Positions 7,571-16,333 are shown, counted from the first letter of the stretch. The stretch: DNA of 64,000 nt from Oceanicola sp. 22II-s10i (GCF_002210105.1 NZ_AQQU01000002.1:1-64000), one strand, 5' to 3'. Translations and numbers: made by a program. The notes: generated from the letters alone by a model not told the origin.

Positions 7571-8782
7571 TCAGCCCAGTCCGGTGTCGTAGACGATCCG
7601 CCCGGCCGAGAGTGTCATGCGGATCGCGGGCGGGGCCCCGTCCGGCCAGTCCACCAGCACCAGATCGGCGCGCTGGCCGGGTGCGATCTCGCCCCGGTCG
7701 GAAAGGTGCGAGGCACGGGCGGGCGCGGTCGAGATCAGCTGCCAGAGCCTGTGCAGGGGGGCCGTGCCTTCGGCGTGGAGCCGCGCGACGGCCGACAGCA
7801 TGGCCGGGTAGTAATAGTCGGACGCGAGGATGTCGCACAGCCCGTCGGCCACCATGCCCGCCGCCGAGGGCGAACCGATGTGGCTGCCGCCGCGCAGCAC
7901 GTTCGGCGCGCCGAAGACAATCGAGTCGCCCGCCGCTCGGGCGGCACGGGCGGTCGGCAGGTTCATCGGAAACTCGGCGATCCGCGCGCCCCGGTCACGG
8001 TAATAGGCGCGGGTTTCGGGCTGCGTGTCGTCGTGGCTGAGCATGGACGCCCCGGCGGCGGTGGCCAGCGCCCCGACGCGGGCGATGGCGTCCGGGACCT
8101 CGGCGCGGCGCTGCCACATGCGGTCGATCAGCGCGACGTAGTCGGCCTGCGACAGGCCCGAGCGGCGGGCCCGTGCGTCGATCTTGGCGGCGAAGGCGGG
8201 GGTTGAGGTGTCGACCCGTGGGAAGTCGGGGGCGAATTCGAACGGGCGGTCCTGCAGACGCACCGAGGGGTCGAGCAGCGCCATCGAGGTGTGGTCGTTG
8301 AACGCGACGGAGGGCAGGGCGGGGCCTGACAGGACCTCGGCGATCAGCGCCTCGGCTTCGAAGCAGAAGGTCTCCCATCTCAGCTGCACCCGGTTGTCGG
8401 CGCCGAGCCGTGGCGCCAGCGCGGCGAGCCGTCCGGTGATCTCGCGCCCGCGCTCGACCGAGCGCAGGCCGGGTTCCCAGCCCAGCGTCAGCGCGTGAAA
8501 TGCGGTCGCGATGCCGTTGGAGACAAGCTGGCGGTCGGTCTCCATCAACGCGGCGTCGGTGGGGAAGAACACGCCGGGGCGGGGCATGATCTGGCGTTCG
8601 AAGGCGTCGCCGTGGATGTCGACGAGGGCAGGGGCGAGGATCATGTCGCTGGCGTCGATGACCCGCGCGCGGCCAGCGGGCGCGTCGAGCGCGGCGATGG
8701 TGCCGTCCTCGATCAGCAGGTCGGCGCGGGTCACGCTGTCGGTCAGGATCACCTGTGCACCGGCGATCAGAATGGGTTGCAT
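7571..8782 (-). CDS. PhnM-family amidohydrolase, second paralogue
   Basis: A 403-residue metal-dependent hydrolase of the PhnM type (alpha-D-ribose 1-methylphosphonate 5-triphosphate diphosphatase). It shares with the phnM at 27920 the HxD metal motif (DIHGDAFERQIMPRPG, H57/D59), LSHDD, AEFP, GAPNVLRGGSH and LASDYYYP. Start ATG 8782-8780 is chosen because the MQPILIAGAQVIL opening is the usual PhnM N-terminus; the open frame upstream overlaps the acetyltransferase. It is the last gene of a minus-strand set regulator - acetyltransferase - hydrolase. Because a normal phnM is present in the C-P lyase locus, this copy may act on a related substrate. Substrate unknown. Confidence 0.85.
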   Translation of the reverse strand: MQPILIAGAQVILTDSVTRADLLIEDGTIAALDAPAGRARVIDASDMILAPALVDIHGDAFERQIMPRPGVFFPTDAALMETDRQLVSNGIATAFHALTLGWEPGLRSVERGREITGRLAALAPRLGADNRVQLRWETFCFEAEALIAEVLSGPALPSVAFNDHTSMALLDPSVRLQDRPFEFAPDFPRVDTSTPAFAAKIDARARRSGLSQADYVALIDRMWQRRAEVPDAIARVGALATAAGASMLSHDDTQPETRAYYRDRGARIAEFPMNLPTARAARAAGDSIVFGAPNVLRGGSHIGSPSAAGMVADGLCDILASDYYYPAMLSAVARLHAEGTAPLHRLWQLISTAPARASHLSDRGEIAPGQRADLVLVDWPDGAPPAIRMTLSAGRIVYDTGLG

Positions 8783-8820
8783 CGGGTCCGGTCCTCGTTG
8801 CCGCGTCGCAGCAAGATGTG

Positions 8821-9654
8821 TCAGCCGAGTTCGAGCGTGGCAACCGCAAACAGCGTGCCGTCCGGCGCGGGCGGCGTGCCGCGATACATCCGGGCGGTGG
8901 CAAAGGTCTCGACAAAGCCCTGTTCGCGCAGTGCGTCGGCGAGGGCGGGCTGGCTGTCGGGGACGTCGACGATGACCGGCTCCGCCCCGGCGATCCCGGC
9001 GGCCGACGCGATCAGGGTCAGGGCGGTGTCGAGGTCCGGCGCGACGACCGGGCCGATCTTGCAGCCCGCCCGGCAGGTCCGCGCGGTGGCGAAGCCGGTG
9101 ATGCCTGCGGGCCCTTCGGTCACCATCGTGATGCGGGTGGCGGCCGGGGGCAGCCAGGTGTCGAGGAAGGCCGTGCGTGCATAGCCGTTGGCGGCGAGGT
9201 CGAGCGCCTGCGCGGTTTCCAGATCCTCGGGCAGCAGCGGTCGGGTGGGCCGCGCGGGCAGGGCGGGCATCGGGCCCTCCAGCCGCGCGGTGGCGCCGGT
9301 CAGGGCAAAGCCGGACCGGGCATAGTTGGCCTGCTGGTCGGCCACGCCGTCGAGGCCGACGGTGCGGGCTCCGGCGTGCGCGAGGGCGTGCTGCCACAGG
9401 GCATAGCCGATGCCACGGCCGCGAAACTCCGGCCGGCAAAGGTAGAGGCCGAGGAAGGCGAAGGCGTCGTCGTGGTTGACGACCGAGATCGCCGCGACCG
9501 GCGCGTCATCGGCTTCGGCGACGAAGAACCCCTCCGGATCGGCGGTGCGGAAGGCCGCGGCATCGTCGCGGCCGGGGTTCCAGCCCTCGGACGCGGCCCA
9601 ATCGAGCATCAGGGCGACCTCGTCGGCAGTCGCCGTGCGGCAGGTGACGCTCAT
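8821..9654 (-). CDS. GNAT-family N-acetyltransferase with two acetyltransferase-like halves
   Basis: A 277-residue protein. The N-terminal 130 residues are a classic GNAT fold with the acetyl-CoA loop CRPEFRGRGIGYALWQHAL. The C-terminal half resembles the extra domain found in YitH/HolE-type GNAT proteins. Its ATG overlaps the regulator stop by four bases (ATGA), and the PhnM-like gene starts 38 bases downstream. By analogy with PhnO, which N-acetylates aminoalkylphosphonates, it could modify an amino-phosphonate, but nothing in the sequence proves the substrate. Confidence 0.8.
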   Translation of the reverse strand: MSVTCRTATADEVALMLDWAASEGWNPGRDDAAAFRTADPEGFFVAEADDAPVAAISVVNHDDAFAFLGLYLCRPEFRGRGIGYALWQHALAHAGARTVGLDGVADQQANYARSGFALTGATARLEGPMPALPARPTRPLLPEDLETAQALDLAANGYARTAFLDTWLPPAATRITMVTEGPAGITGFATARTCRAGCKIGPVVAPDLDTALTLIASAAGIAGAEPVIVDVPDSQPALADALREQGFVETFATARMYRGTPPAPDGTLFAVATLELG

Positions 9655-10346
9655 GCCGCGCCCCCCTGCGCCAGCGCCTCGCGCAGCGAGGCGGGCGCGG
9701 ACCGGTCCGAGCGGAGGTCGAGCGAGGTCACGAGGTCCAGCAGGTGGCCCTGCATCAGCTCCTCGGCCCGGTCGGCATCATGGGCGGCGAAGGCGCCGAG
9801 CAGTTCGTGATGCGCATGGCTTTCACAGAGTGCCGACCGGCGCTGCCAGTAGACGGCGATGATGAGCGATGAGCGGGCGATCAGGCGGGCGACCATCTCG
9901 GCGATCGTGGCCTGATCCGCGATTTCGGCGATCTCGTTGTGGAACTGGCCCGACAGGTGCAGCGCGCGGCCCGTGTCGCCCGCCGCGAGTGCCGCATGTT
10001 CTGCGTCTATATGGGCCTGCAGCCGCGCGATGTCCTCGGGCCCCGCGCGTTCGGCGGCGGAGCGGGCCGTCCGCGCCTCGAGCAGGGCGCGCGCCTCGAA
10101 CACCTCGCGCGCCTCGACGATCGAGGGCTGGGCGACGAAGGCGCCACGGTTGCGCCGCAGATCGACGAGGCGGTTGTGCGCAAGGCTCTGCAGTGCGGCC
10201 CGGACGATGGTGCGGCTGACGCCATAGACCTCGGCCAGATCGTCCTCGCCCAGCTTCATGCCGGGGCTCAGGCGGTGTTCGTGGATCGCCTGTTCCAGCG
10301 CGGCCGCGATGCCGTCTACGCCTGTGATCTGCTGCTCGCTGCTCAT
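9651..10346 (-). CDS. GntR-family (FCD subfamily) transcriptional regulator
   Basis: A 231-residue regulator. Residues about 10-75 form a winged helix (LAEVYGVSRTIVRAALQSLAH, a GntR signature) and the rest is an all-helical FCD ligand domain with histidines of the usual metal site (LSGQFHNEI, ESHAHHELLGAF). ATG 10346-10344 is chosen; the frame runs further upstream but over the intergenic operator. It heads the acetyltransferase/PhnM-like operon and is divergent from the ABC transporter genes, so it likely controls both directions. A perfect TTGTATACAA palindrome lies in the gap. Confidence 0.9.
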   Translation of the reverse strand: MSSEQQITGVDGIAAALEQAIHEHRLSPGMKLGEDDLAEVYGVSRTIVRAALQSLAHNRLVDLRRNRGAFVAQPSIVEAREVFEARALLEARTARSAAERAGPEDIARLQAHIDAEHAALAAGDTGRALHLSGQFHNEIAEIADQATIAEMVARLIARSSLIIAVYWQRRSALCESHAHHELLGAFAAHDADRAEELMQGHLLDLVTSLDLRSDRSAPASLREALAQGGAA

Positions 10347-10419
10347 TGCCCTCGTCCTTGTTGGGATGATTCTGTCCTGCGCGGGCGGGAAGGGCAAGAT
10401 CGCCACTTTGTGCGCATGT

Positions 10420-10429
10420 TTGTATACAA
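10420..10429. promoter_or_regulatory. Candidate GntR/FCD operator TTGTATACAA
   Basis: A perfect 10-bp palindrome about 74 bases upstream of the GntR start and 146 bases upstream of the ABC transporter start, in otherwise GC-rich DNA. FCD regulators such as FadR and VanR relatives bind TNGTnnnACNA-like sites, which this fits. Binding is inferred. Confidence 0.5.
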
Positions 10430-10575
10430 TCATGTTGCAATTATTGTGCGCGAAGCCCGCCGGAACGCTGAAAGTTTCCGCAACGGAAGAAAACCGGCCC
10501 CCGGCGCGCAGGTTTCACTGACGGTACTGTGATTTTCTCCGCCAGCCTTGGCTCAGGGACGCGACAGGGGATGAC

Positions 10576-11550
10576 ATGCGCACGGGCTACGATCTGGAAC
10601 TGGTGCATCTGACCAAGCGCTATGGCGACACGGTGGCGGTGCGCGACATCAACTATGTCTTCACGCCGGGCACCTATGTCTGCCTGCTGGGGCCTTCGGG
10701 CTGCGGTAAGTCCTCGACCCTGCGGATGATCGCGGGGCACGAAACGGTGTCCGAGGGCTCCATCGTTCTCGACGGGCACGATGTGTCCAACCTGCCGCCC
10801 GCGCAGCGCGGGACGGCGATGATGTTCCAGAGCTATGCGCTGTTTCCGCATCTGAACGTGCGCGACAACGTCGCCTTTTCCATGCGGATGAAGGGCGTCG
10901 ACAAGGCGGCCCGGCACAAGAAGGCCGACGAACTGCTGGAACTGGTGGACATGGGCCGCTACGCCGACCGGCTGCCGGCGCAGTTGTCCGGCGGACAGCA
11001 GCAGCGGGTCGCACTGGCCCGCGCGCTGGTGACGGAGCCGAAGGTACTGCTGCTGGACGAACCGCTGTCGGCGCTGGACCCGTTTCTGCGGGTGCGGATG
11101 CGGACCGAACTCAAGCGGCTGCAGCGCGAGCTGGGGATCACCTTCATCCACGTCACCCACGGGCAGGACGAGGCGCTGGCGCTGGCGGACGAGATGGTCG
11201 TCATGAACAACGCCGTCATCGAACAGGCCGGCCCCGCGCGGCAGGTGTTCAACGCGCCCAAGACCGAATTCATCGCCCGCTTCATGGGTGGCCACAACGT
11301 CATCTCCTACCAGGGCGCCAAGGTCGCGCTCAGGGCGGACGAGGTGAAGCTGGGCGGCACCGGGCTGCCCGCCACCGTGACCGCCGTCGAATACCAGGGC
11401 GCGCATGTCGCCATGACCTCGACCACAGAGGCGGGGGAGGAAGTCCTCGCCCTCGTGCCCGAGGACGCCTTCTACGCGGCACCGAAATCCGTGGGCGATG
11501 CGGTGACGCTTTCATGGGACGAGGGGCGGCTGCACCGCCTCGAGGCCTGA
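10576..11550 (+). CDS. ABC transporter ATP-binding protein, spermidine/putrescine (PotA) type
   Basis: A 324-residue cytoplasmic ATPase. Walker A GPSGCGKS is at 39-46, followed by the Q-loop in MMFQSYALFP, signature [15 protein letters not shown], Walker B VLLLDEPLSALD and the H-switch HVTHGQDEA, with a TOBE-like C-terminal domain after about residue 240. CAGGGGATGAC precedes the ATG. It is the first gene of a five-gene set with a Tat-exported binding protein, two permeases and a racemase. The subfamily transports polyamines, betaine-like compounds or aminophosphonates, and the substrate here is not fixed by sequence. Confidence 0.92.
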   Translation: MRTGYDLELVHLTKRYGDTVAVRDINYVFTPGTYVCLLGPSGCGKSSTLRMIAGHETVSEGSIVLDGHDVSNLPPAQRGTAMMFQSYALFPHLNVRDNVAFSMRMKGVDKAARHKKADELLELVDMGRYADRLPAQLSGGQQQRVALARALVTEPKVLLLDEPLSALDPFLRVRMRTELKRLQRELGITFIHVTHGQDEALALADEMVVMNNAVIEQAGPARQVFNAPKTEFIARFMGGHNVISYQGAKVALRADEVKLGGTGLPATVTAVEYQGAHVAMTSTTEAGEEVLALVPEDAFYAAPKSVGDAVTLSWDEGRLHRLEA

Positions 11551-11594
11551 CCCGACCGACAGACCGAATTCAAGGACAGCAGGGAGACTTTACA

Positions 11595-12860
11595 ATGTCC
11601 AAGATGAGATACAGCCGCCGTTCGATCCTCAAGACCGGGGCCGCCGCCGCGGCAGCGAGCGCCTTTCCGGCGCCGATGATCTGGGCGCAGGAGAACAAGA
11701 ACATCGTCCTGCGCCAGTTCGGCACCGGCGTGTCGAACCTGAACGAGGTGGCGACCAAGGTTAAGGAAGACCTCGGCATCACGCTGGAGATGACGGCGCT
11801 CGATTCCGACAGCGTGACGCAGCGCGCGGCGACCCAGCCTGACAGCTTCGACATCGCCGACATCGAATACTGGATCTGCAAGAAGGTCTGGCCGACCGGC
11901 AACCTGCAGGCGATGGATACCGCCAAGATCAAGAACTATGACAAGATCGTCGGCATCTTCCGGGACGGCAAGCTGACCCCCGAGAGCGAGATCGCGCAGG
12001 GCACCGCGCCGCACACCGTGGGCTTCGTCGAAGGGCAGGGGAGCAAGACCTTCGCCAGCGAGGAAACCGGCTGGATGACGCTGATCCCCACGATCTACAA
12101 CGCCGACACGCTCGGCATCCGCCCCGACCTGATCGGCCGTCCGATCGAAAGCTGGGCCGAGCTGTTGAACCCCGAGTTCAAGGGCAAGGCGTCGATCCTC
12201 GACATCTCGTCGATCGGGATCATGGACATGGCGATGGTCTGCGAGGCCATGGGCGAGATCCAGTATGCCGACAAGGGCAACATGACCCGCGAAGAGATCG
12301 ACAAGACGATCGGCATCTTCACCGAGGCCAAGAAGAACGGCCAGTTCCGCGCGTTCTGGAAGACCTTCGACGAGTCCGTCAACCTGATGGCGTCGGGCGA
12401 GGTCGTGATCCAGTCGATGTGGTCGCCCGCGATCACCGCCGTGAAGTCGCGCGGGATCGAATGCGTCTACCAGCCGCTGAAGGAAGGCTATCGTTCCTGG
12501 GGCGGCGGCATCGGCCTGTCGAAATCGCTGGAAGGCGCCAAGCTGGACGCGGCCTATGACTACATCAACTGGTATCTCGACGGCTGGGTCGGCGGGTTCC
12601 TGATGCGCCAGGGCTATTACTCGGCCGTGCCGGAAACCTCCAAGAACTACATGTCCGAGAACGAGTGGGGCTACTGGTTCGAGGGCAAGGAGGCGACCGG
12701 CGACATCACCAACCCGTTCGGCGACGTACTGGCCAAGGCGGGCGAGACCCGCGACGGCGGTTCGTTCGAGGAACGCATGGGCGCGGTGGCCTGTTGGAAC
12801 GCCGTGATGGACGAGAACCAGTACATGGTCCGCAAGTGGAACGAGTTCATCGCCTCGTAA
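11595..12860 (+). CDS. ABC transporter substrate-binding protein (PotD/F type), Tat-exported
   Basis: A 421-residue periplasmic binding protein. The N-terminus has a twin-arginine signal (SRRSILKTG, then an Ala-rich hydrophobic stretch to PMIWAQ). The mature part has the two-lobed extracellular-binding-protein form seen in PotD/PotF (IADIEYWICKKVWP, VIQSMWSPAIT, DYINWYLDGW). AGGGAGAC lies about 10 bases before ATG 11595; a longer frame from 11514 overlaps the ATPase gene and is unlikely. The first permease follows after a gap carrying two strong hairpins. Confidence 0.9.
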   Translation: MSKMRYSRRSILKTGAAAAAASAFPAPMIWAQENKNIVLRQFGTGVSNLNEVATKVKEDLGITLEMTALDSDSVTQRAATQPDSFDIADIEYWICKKVWPTGNLQAMDTAKIKNYDKIVGIFRDGKLTPESEIAQGTAPHTVGFVEGQGSKTFASEETGWMTLIPTIYNADTLGIRPDLIGRPIESWAELLNPEFKGKASILDISSIGIMDMAMVCEAMGEIQYADKGNMTREEIDKTIGIFTEAKKNGQFRAFWKTFDESVNLMASGEVVIQSMWSPAITAVKSRGIECVYQPLKEGYRSWGGGIGLSKSLEGAKLDAAYDYINWYLDGWVGGFLMRQGYYSAVPETSKNYMSENEWGYWFEGKEATGDITNPFGDVLAKAGETRDGGSFEERMGAVACWNAVMDENQYMVRKWNEFIAS

Positions 12861-12870
12861 GCCGTGGTTT

Positions 12871-12915
12871 CGCCGCCTGACGGCGGCGACCAGCGGGGGG
12901 CCGCGGGCCCCCCGC
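12871..12915 (+). terminator. Tandem hairpins between binding protein and permease (attenuator)
   Basis: CGCCGCC-TGAC-GGCGGCG (12871-12888) is followed by GCGGGGGGCC / GGCCCCCCGC with a GCG loop (12893-12915). Both arms are perfect, 7 and 10 bp. They lie just after the stop of the binding protein. Such hairpins commonly protect binding-protein mRNA and lower read-through into permease genes. No T-run is present. Confidence 0.6.
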
Positions 12916-13020
12916 ACCCCCGCCCGGAGTGGGCTTTCCGCCCCCTCCGGACCACCCCCGAGAGTTTATCCGGCCAGATGAAGGCCGGGCCGGTCGCCTG
13001 AACGGTGCAGGAGCGAGACG

Positions 13021-13878
13021 ATGCGGATCACCAACCGCCACCTGATCGGATGGCTGGGCGCGAGCCCGCTGATGCTGATCCTTCTGGCCTTCCTCGTGGC
13101 GCCGATCGTCATGATCGTGATCGTCAGCTTCTGGGGGGCGACGGAATTCTCGATCTACCCGGACTTCCAGTTCGACAACTACGCCTTCCTGTTCGGCTCG
13201 CCCGTGACCTACAAGGTCTTCTTCGCGACCTTCAAATACGCCGTCATCACATGGGCGCTGACGCTGGCCATCGGGTTCACCGTGGCCTATTTCCTCGCCT
13301 TCCACGTCCGCAGCCAGTCGGTGCAGATCGCGCTGTTCCTGCTGTGCACGATCCCGTTCTGGACCTCGAACATCATCCGCATGATCAGCTGGATCCCGTT
13401 CCTCGGCCGCAACGGGATCGCCAACCAGACGCTGATTTCGTGGGGCGTGATCGACCAGCCGCTGGAATGGCTGCTCTATTCCGATTTCTCGGTGATCCTC
13501 GCCTTCGTGCACCTTTACACGCTGTTCATGGTGGTCCCGATCTTCAACACCATGATGCGGATCGACAAGTCGCTGATCGAGGCGGCCTATGACAACGGCG
13601 CGACCGGGCTGCAGACGCTGTGGCATGTCATCATCCCGCTGACCAAGCCGGGGATCATGATCGGCACCATCTTCGTCGTGACGCTGGTGATGGGCGACTT
13701 CATCACCGTGCGCTTCATGTCCGGGTCGCAGAAGGCCAACGTGGGGCGCCTGATCTCGAACGACATCGCGCTGCTGCAATACCCCTCGGCCGCCGCGACC
13801 GCCGTGGTGCTGCTGTGCACCGTGCTTCTGGTCATCGCGATCCTGCTGCGGTTCGTGAACATCCGGAAGGAGCTGTGA
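13021..13878 (+). CDS. ABC transporter permease, PotB/H type
   Basis: A 285-residue inner-membrane permease with about six hydrophobic segments, the first at about residues 10-37. The cytoplasmic EAA loop is visible as IEAAYDNGATGLQTLWHVIIPLTKPG without its full consensus, and it contacts the ATPase. GGAGCGAGACG precedes the ATG. The next permease starts two bases after the stop, so both subunits are probably made in equal amount. Confidence 0.92.
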   Translation: MRITNRHLIGWLGASPLMLILLAFLVAPIVMIVIVSFWGATEFSIYPDFQFDNYAFLFGSPVTYKVFFATFKYAVITWALTLAIGFTVAYFLAFHVRSQSVQIALFLLCTIPFWTSNIIRMISWIPFLGRNGIANQTLISWGVIDQPLEWLLYSDFSVILAFVHLYTLFMVVPIFNTMMRIDKSLIEAAYDNGATGLQTLWHVIIPLTKPGIMIGTIFVVTLVMGDFITVRFMSGSQKANVGRLISNDIALLQYPSAAATAVVLLCTVLLVIAILLRFVNIRKEL

Positions 13879-13880
13879 GC

Positions 13881-14717
13881 ATGGAAAAGCGTCCCCGGTC
13901 CTTCTATGTCCTCGCCGCCTTTTTCGGGCTATTCCTGCTGTTCCTCTACGGCCCCACGCTGACCATCGCGATCCTGTCTTTCCAGGGGCCGCAGGGCGGG
14001 CTGACCTTCCCGATGAACGGCGTGTCGCTGCACTGGTTCTACGACCTGTTCGAGGAACAGGCGGTCGGCGACATCTGGGGCGCATTCCGGCGGTCCTTCG
14101 CGCTCGGGCTGATCGTGATGGTGGTGACGGTCGTCGTCTCGGTCATGGCGGGTCTGGCGTTCCGCAAGCGGTTCGCGGGCTCGGGCGTGCTGTTCTACCT
14201 CGCCATCACCTCGCTGGTGATCCCGTCGATCCTGATCTCGCTGGGGGTCGGGCTGATCTTCAACCAGCTGGGCTTCCGGGTGCACTGGTCGACCTCGGGC
14301 CTCGGGTCGCAGCTGACGTGGACGCTGCCGTTCGGCCTGCTGATCATGTTCGCGGTCTTCAACCGCTTCGACAAGAGCTACGAGGAAGCCGCCCGCGACC
14401 AGGGCGCGACGGCGTGGCAGACGATCCGGCATGTGATCCTGCCGATCATCGCACCCTCGCTGATCGGCGTGGCGCTGTTCGGCTTCACGCTCAGCTACGA
14501 CGAATTCGCGCGGACGCTGCTGACCTCGGGCAGCTACAACACCCTGCCGCTGGAGATCTTCGGCATGACCACCAATGTCACCACGCCGGTGATCTACGCG
14601 CTCGGCACGCTGACGACGCTGTTTTCCTTCGGCATCATCGCGGTCTTCATCCTGACCGTTTGGGTGCTGGGCAAGCGGCGGGCGCGGTTCGGATCGGACG
14701 CGGGCAAGGGCGTGTGA
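13881..14717 (+). CDS. ABC transporter permease, PotC/I type
   Basis: A 278-residue permease and partner of the preceding gene, with six predicted membrane segments and an EAA loop (YEEAARDQGATAWQTIRHV). The frame also runs upstream over the first permease. ATG 13881 is chosen for the usual PotC N-terminus (MEKRPRSFYVL) and the GGAAGGAGCTG ribosome-binding site in the end of the previous gene. The stop TGA (14715-14717) overlaps the start of the racemase by one base. Confidence 0.92.
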   Translation: MEKRPRSFYVLAAFFGLFLLFLYGPTLTIAILSFQGPQGGLTFPMNGVSLHWFYDLFEEQAVGDIWGAFRRSFALGLIVMVVTVVVSVMAGLAFRKRFAGSGVLFYLAITSLVIPSILISLGVGLIFNQLGFRVHWSTSGLGSQLTWTLPFGLLIMFAVFNRFDKSYEEAARDQGATAWQTIRHVILPIIAPSLIGVALFGFTLSYDEFARTLLTSGSYNTLPLEIFGMTTNVTTPVIYALGTLTTLFSFGIIAVFILTVWVLGKRRARFGSDAGKGV

Positions 14718-15385
14718 TGCGCATCCTCTATATCAATCCCAACTCGACCGAGGCGATGACCGACGGTGTCGTCGAAGTCGCGCGCAAGGTGGCGCCTGCG
14801 GGCGTCGAGGTGATCGGCTGGACCAATGCCGGCGGTCCGCCCGCGATACAGGGGCCCGAGGACGGGGCGTCCGTGGTGCCTGCACTGGTGGGGATGCTGC
14901 CCGCCGCGCGGGAAGCGGGGGCGGATGCCATCGTGATCGCCTGTTTCGACGACACCGGGCTGGCCGAGATGCGGGCGGCGGCGCATTGCCCGGTCTTCGG
15001 GATCGGGCAGGCGGGCTATGTCATGGCCGACGCCATGGGGCACCGGTTCTCGGTCGTCACCTCGCTGGCGGTGTCGGTGCCGGTGATCGAGAACAACATC
15101 GCCACGCAGGGGTTCAAGGCGGCCTGCGTTTCGGTCCGCGCGAGCGGCCTGCCGGTGCTGGAGATCGAGGCGGGGGCGGAGCCCGCCCGCGCGCGGCTGG
15201 CCGAGGAGATCCTCGCCGCAAAGGGCGACGGGGCGAGTGTCGCGGTGCTGGGCTGCGCGGGGATGTCGGGGCTGAAGCCCGACCTCGCGCGGCGTACCGG
15301 CATGGTCCTGATCGACGGCGCGGTCGCGGCGCTGTGGCTGTCGATCGCCGCCGTTTCGCTGGGCGCGGACCCCGAAGCGGCCTGA
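14717..15385 (+). CDS. Asp/Glu/hydantoin racemase-family protein
   Basis: A 222-residue cytoplasmic protein of the Asp/Glu/hydantoin racemase superfamily. It opens with MRILYINPNST and carries both active-site cysteines, in VIACFDD (near residue 76) and in VLGCAGMSG (near 178). The two-cysteine mechanism inverts an alpha-carbon next to a carboxyl or hydantoin group. It is the last gene of the transporter set, separated by an ATG/TGA overlap, so it probably processes what the transporter brings in (hydantoin, allantoin or amino-acid derivative). Substrate unknown. Confidence 0.85.
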   Translation: MRILYINPNSTEAMTDGVVEVARKVAPAGVEVIGWTNAGGPPAIQGPEDGASVVPALVGMLPAAREAGADAIVIACFDDTGLAEMRAAAHCPVFGIGQAGYVMADAMGHRFSVVTSLAVSVPVIENNIATQGFKAACVSVRASGLPVLEIEAGAEPARARLAEEILAAKGDGASVAVLGCAGMSGLKPDLARRTGMVLIDGAVAALWLSIAAVSLGADPEAA

Positions 15386-15412
15386 TTACCGGGCAGGCCG
15401 CCGGGCCTGACG

Positions 15413-15427
15413 GCCCCCGCCGGGGGC
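15413..15427 (+). terminator. Short GC hairpin ending the transporter-racemase operon
   Basis: GCCCCC (15413-15418), loop GCC, GGGGGC (15422-15427). It lies 28 bases after the racemase stop and immediately before the PHO-box repeats. A weak T-run (TGTCAT) follows. Confidence 0.5.
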
Positions 15428-15459
15428 TGTCATCAAACTTTCGGATAAGTGTCACGAAA
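15427..15459 (+). promoter_or_regulatory. PHO box: three 11-bp direct repeats before phnC
   Basis: CTGTCATCAAA (15427-15437), CTTTCGGATAA (15438-15448) and GTGTCACGAAA (15449-15459) are three contiguous 11-bp units. They fit the PhoB recognition pattern of a 7-base CTGTCAT-like core followed by an AT-rich tetranucleotide. The box ends 49 bases before the phnC start. This places phnCDE under phosphate-starvation control by PhoB, the known mode for phn operons. No footprint is available, so activity is inferred. Confidence 0.7.
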
Positions 15460-15508
15460 GGGTAACCGTCCCCCCGTTTAAGCCCACCAAAACGTGGTGG
15501 GGACATTG

Positions 15509-16333
15509 ATGCTCGTAGTCGAAGAGCTGACCAAGACCTTCGGGAAGAATACGGCCGTGGACCGGGTGAGCTTCACCGTGGACCGGCCGCTGATGATCGG
15601 GATCATCGGGCGCTCGGGTGCGGGGAAATCGACCTTCCTGCGGATGATGAACCGGCTGACCGACGCCTCGTCGGGTCGCCTGATGTTCGACGGCCGCGAT
15701 GTCCTGACCCTGAAGGGCCGCGACCGGCGCGACTGGCAGTCCGACTGCGCGATGATCTTCCAGCAGTTCAACCTCGTCCCCCGTATGGACGTGGTGTCGA
15801 ACGTGCTGCACGGCACGCTTGGCCGCCGGTCGACCTTGCCGACGCTGTTCAACCTGTTTCCCCGCGCGGACATTCACAAGGCGATCGACATCCTCGACCG
15901 CCTCGGCATCGCCGCCCATGCCGCCAAGCGCGCCGAGGCGCTGTCGGGCGGTCAGCAGCAACGCGTCGCCATCGCGCGGGCGCTGATGCAGGACCCGCGC
16001 GTGATCCTCGCGGACGAACCGATCGCCAGCCTCGACCCGATGAACGCCCAGACCGTGATGGAGGCGCTGCGCCGCATCCACGAAGAGGACGGGCGCATGG
16101 TCATCGCGAACCTGCACACCCTCGATACCGCGCGGCGCTACTGCGACCGGATCATCGGTATGCGCGACGGGCGGGTCGTGTTCGACGGCACGCCCGGACA
16201 ACTGACCACCGGCGTCGCCCGCGACATCTACGGCGCCGGGGCGGACTTTTCCGAAGCCGCCACCTCGACCGAGATCGGACCGCTCGAAACCCCTGCGCAG
16301 GCCGCGCGGCGGGCCGCCGAAGCGACCGTCTGA
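15509..16333 (+). CDS. phnC: Phosphonate ABC transporter ATP-binding protein PhnC
   Basis: A 274-residue ATPase with Walker [25 protein letters not shown] signature, Walker [13 protein letters not shown] and an H-loop in [16 protein letters not shown], the last being typical of PhnC. ATG 15509 is chosen over GTG 15494/15497 because [13 protein letters not shown] is the normal PhnC start and GTGGGGAC sits just upstream. First gene of phnC-phnD-phnE-phnE2, with a PHO box in front. It energises uptake of phosphonates (and often phosphite or phosphate esters). Confidence 0.95.
   Translation: MLVVEELTKTFGKNTAVDRVSFTVDRPLMIGIIGRSGAGKSTFLRMMNRLTDASSGRLMFDGRDVLTLKGRDRRDWQSDCAMIFQQFNLVPRMDVVSNVLHGTLGRRSTLPTLFNLFPRADIHKAIDILDRLGIAAHAAKRAEALSGGQQQRVAIARALMQDPRVILADEPIASLDPMNAQTVMEALRRIHEEDGRMVIANLHTLDTARRYCDRIIGMRDGRVVFDGTPGQLTTGVARDIYGAGADFSEAATSTEIGPLETPAQAARRAAEATV

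Noticed and set aside
7571-9439. Long reading of the PhnM paralogue as a 622-residue fusion protein
   Set aside because: The upstream 219 codons overlap the acetyltransferase gene in another frame and are Arg/Pro-rich; the internal ATG at 8782 gives the standard PhnM N-terminus.
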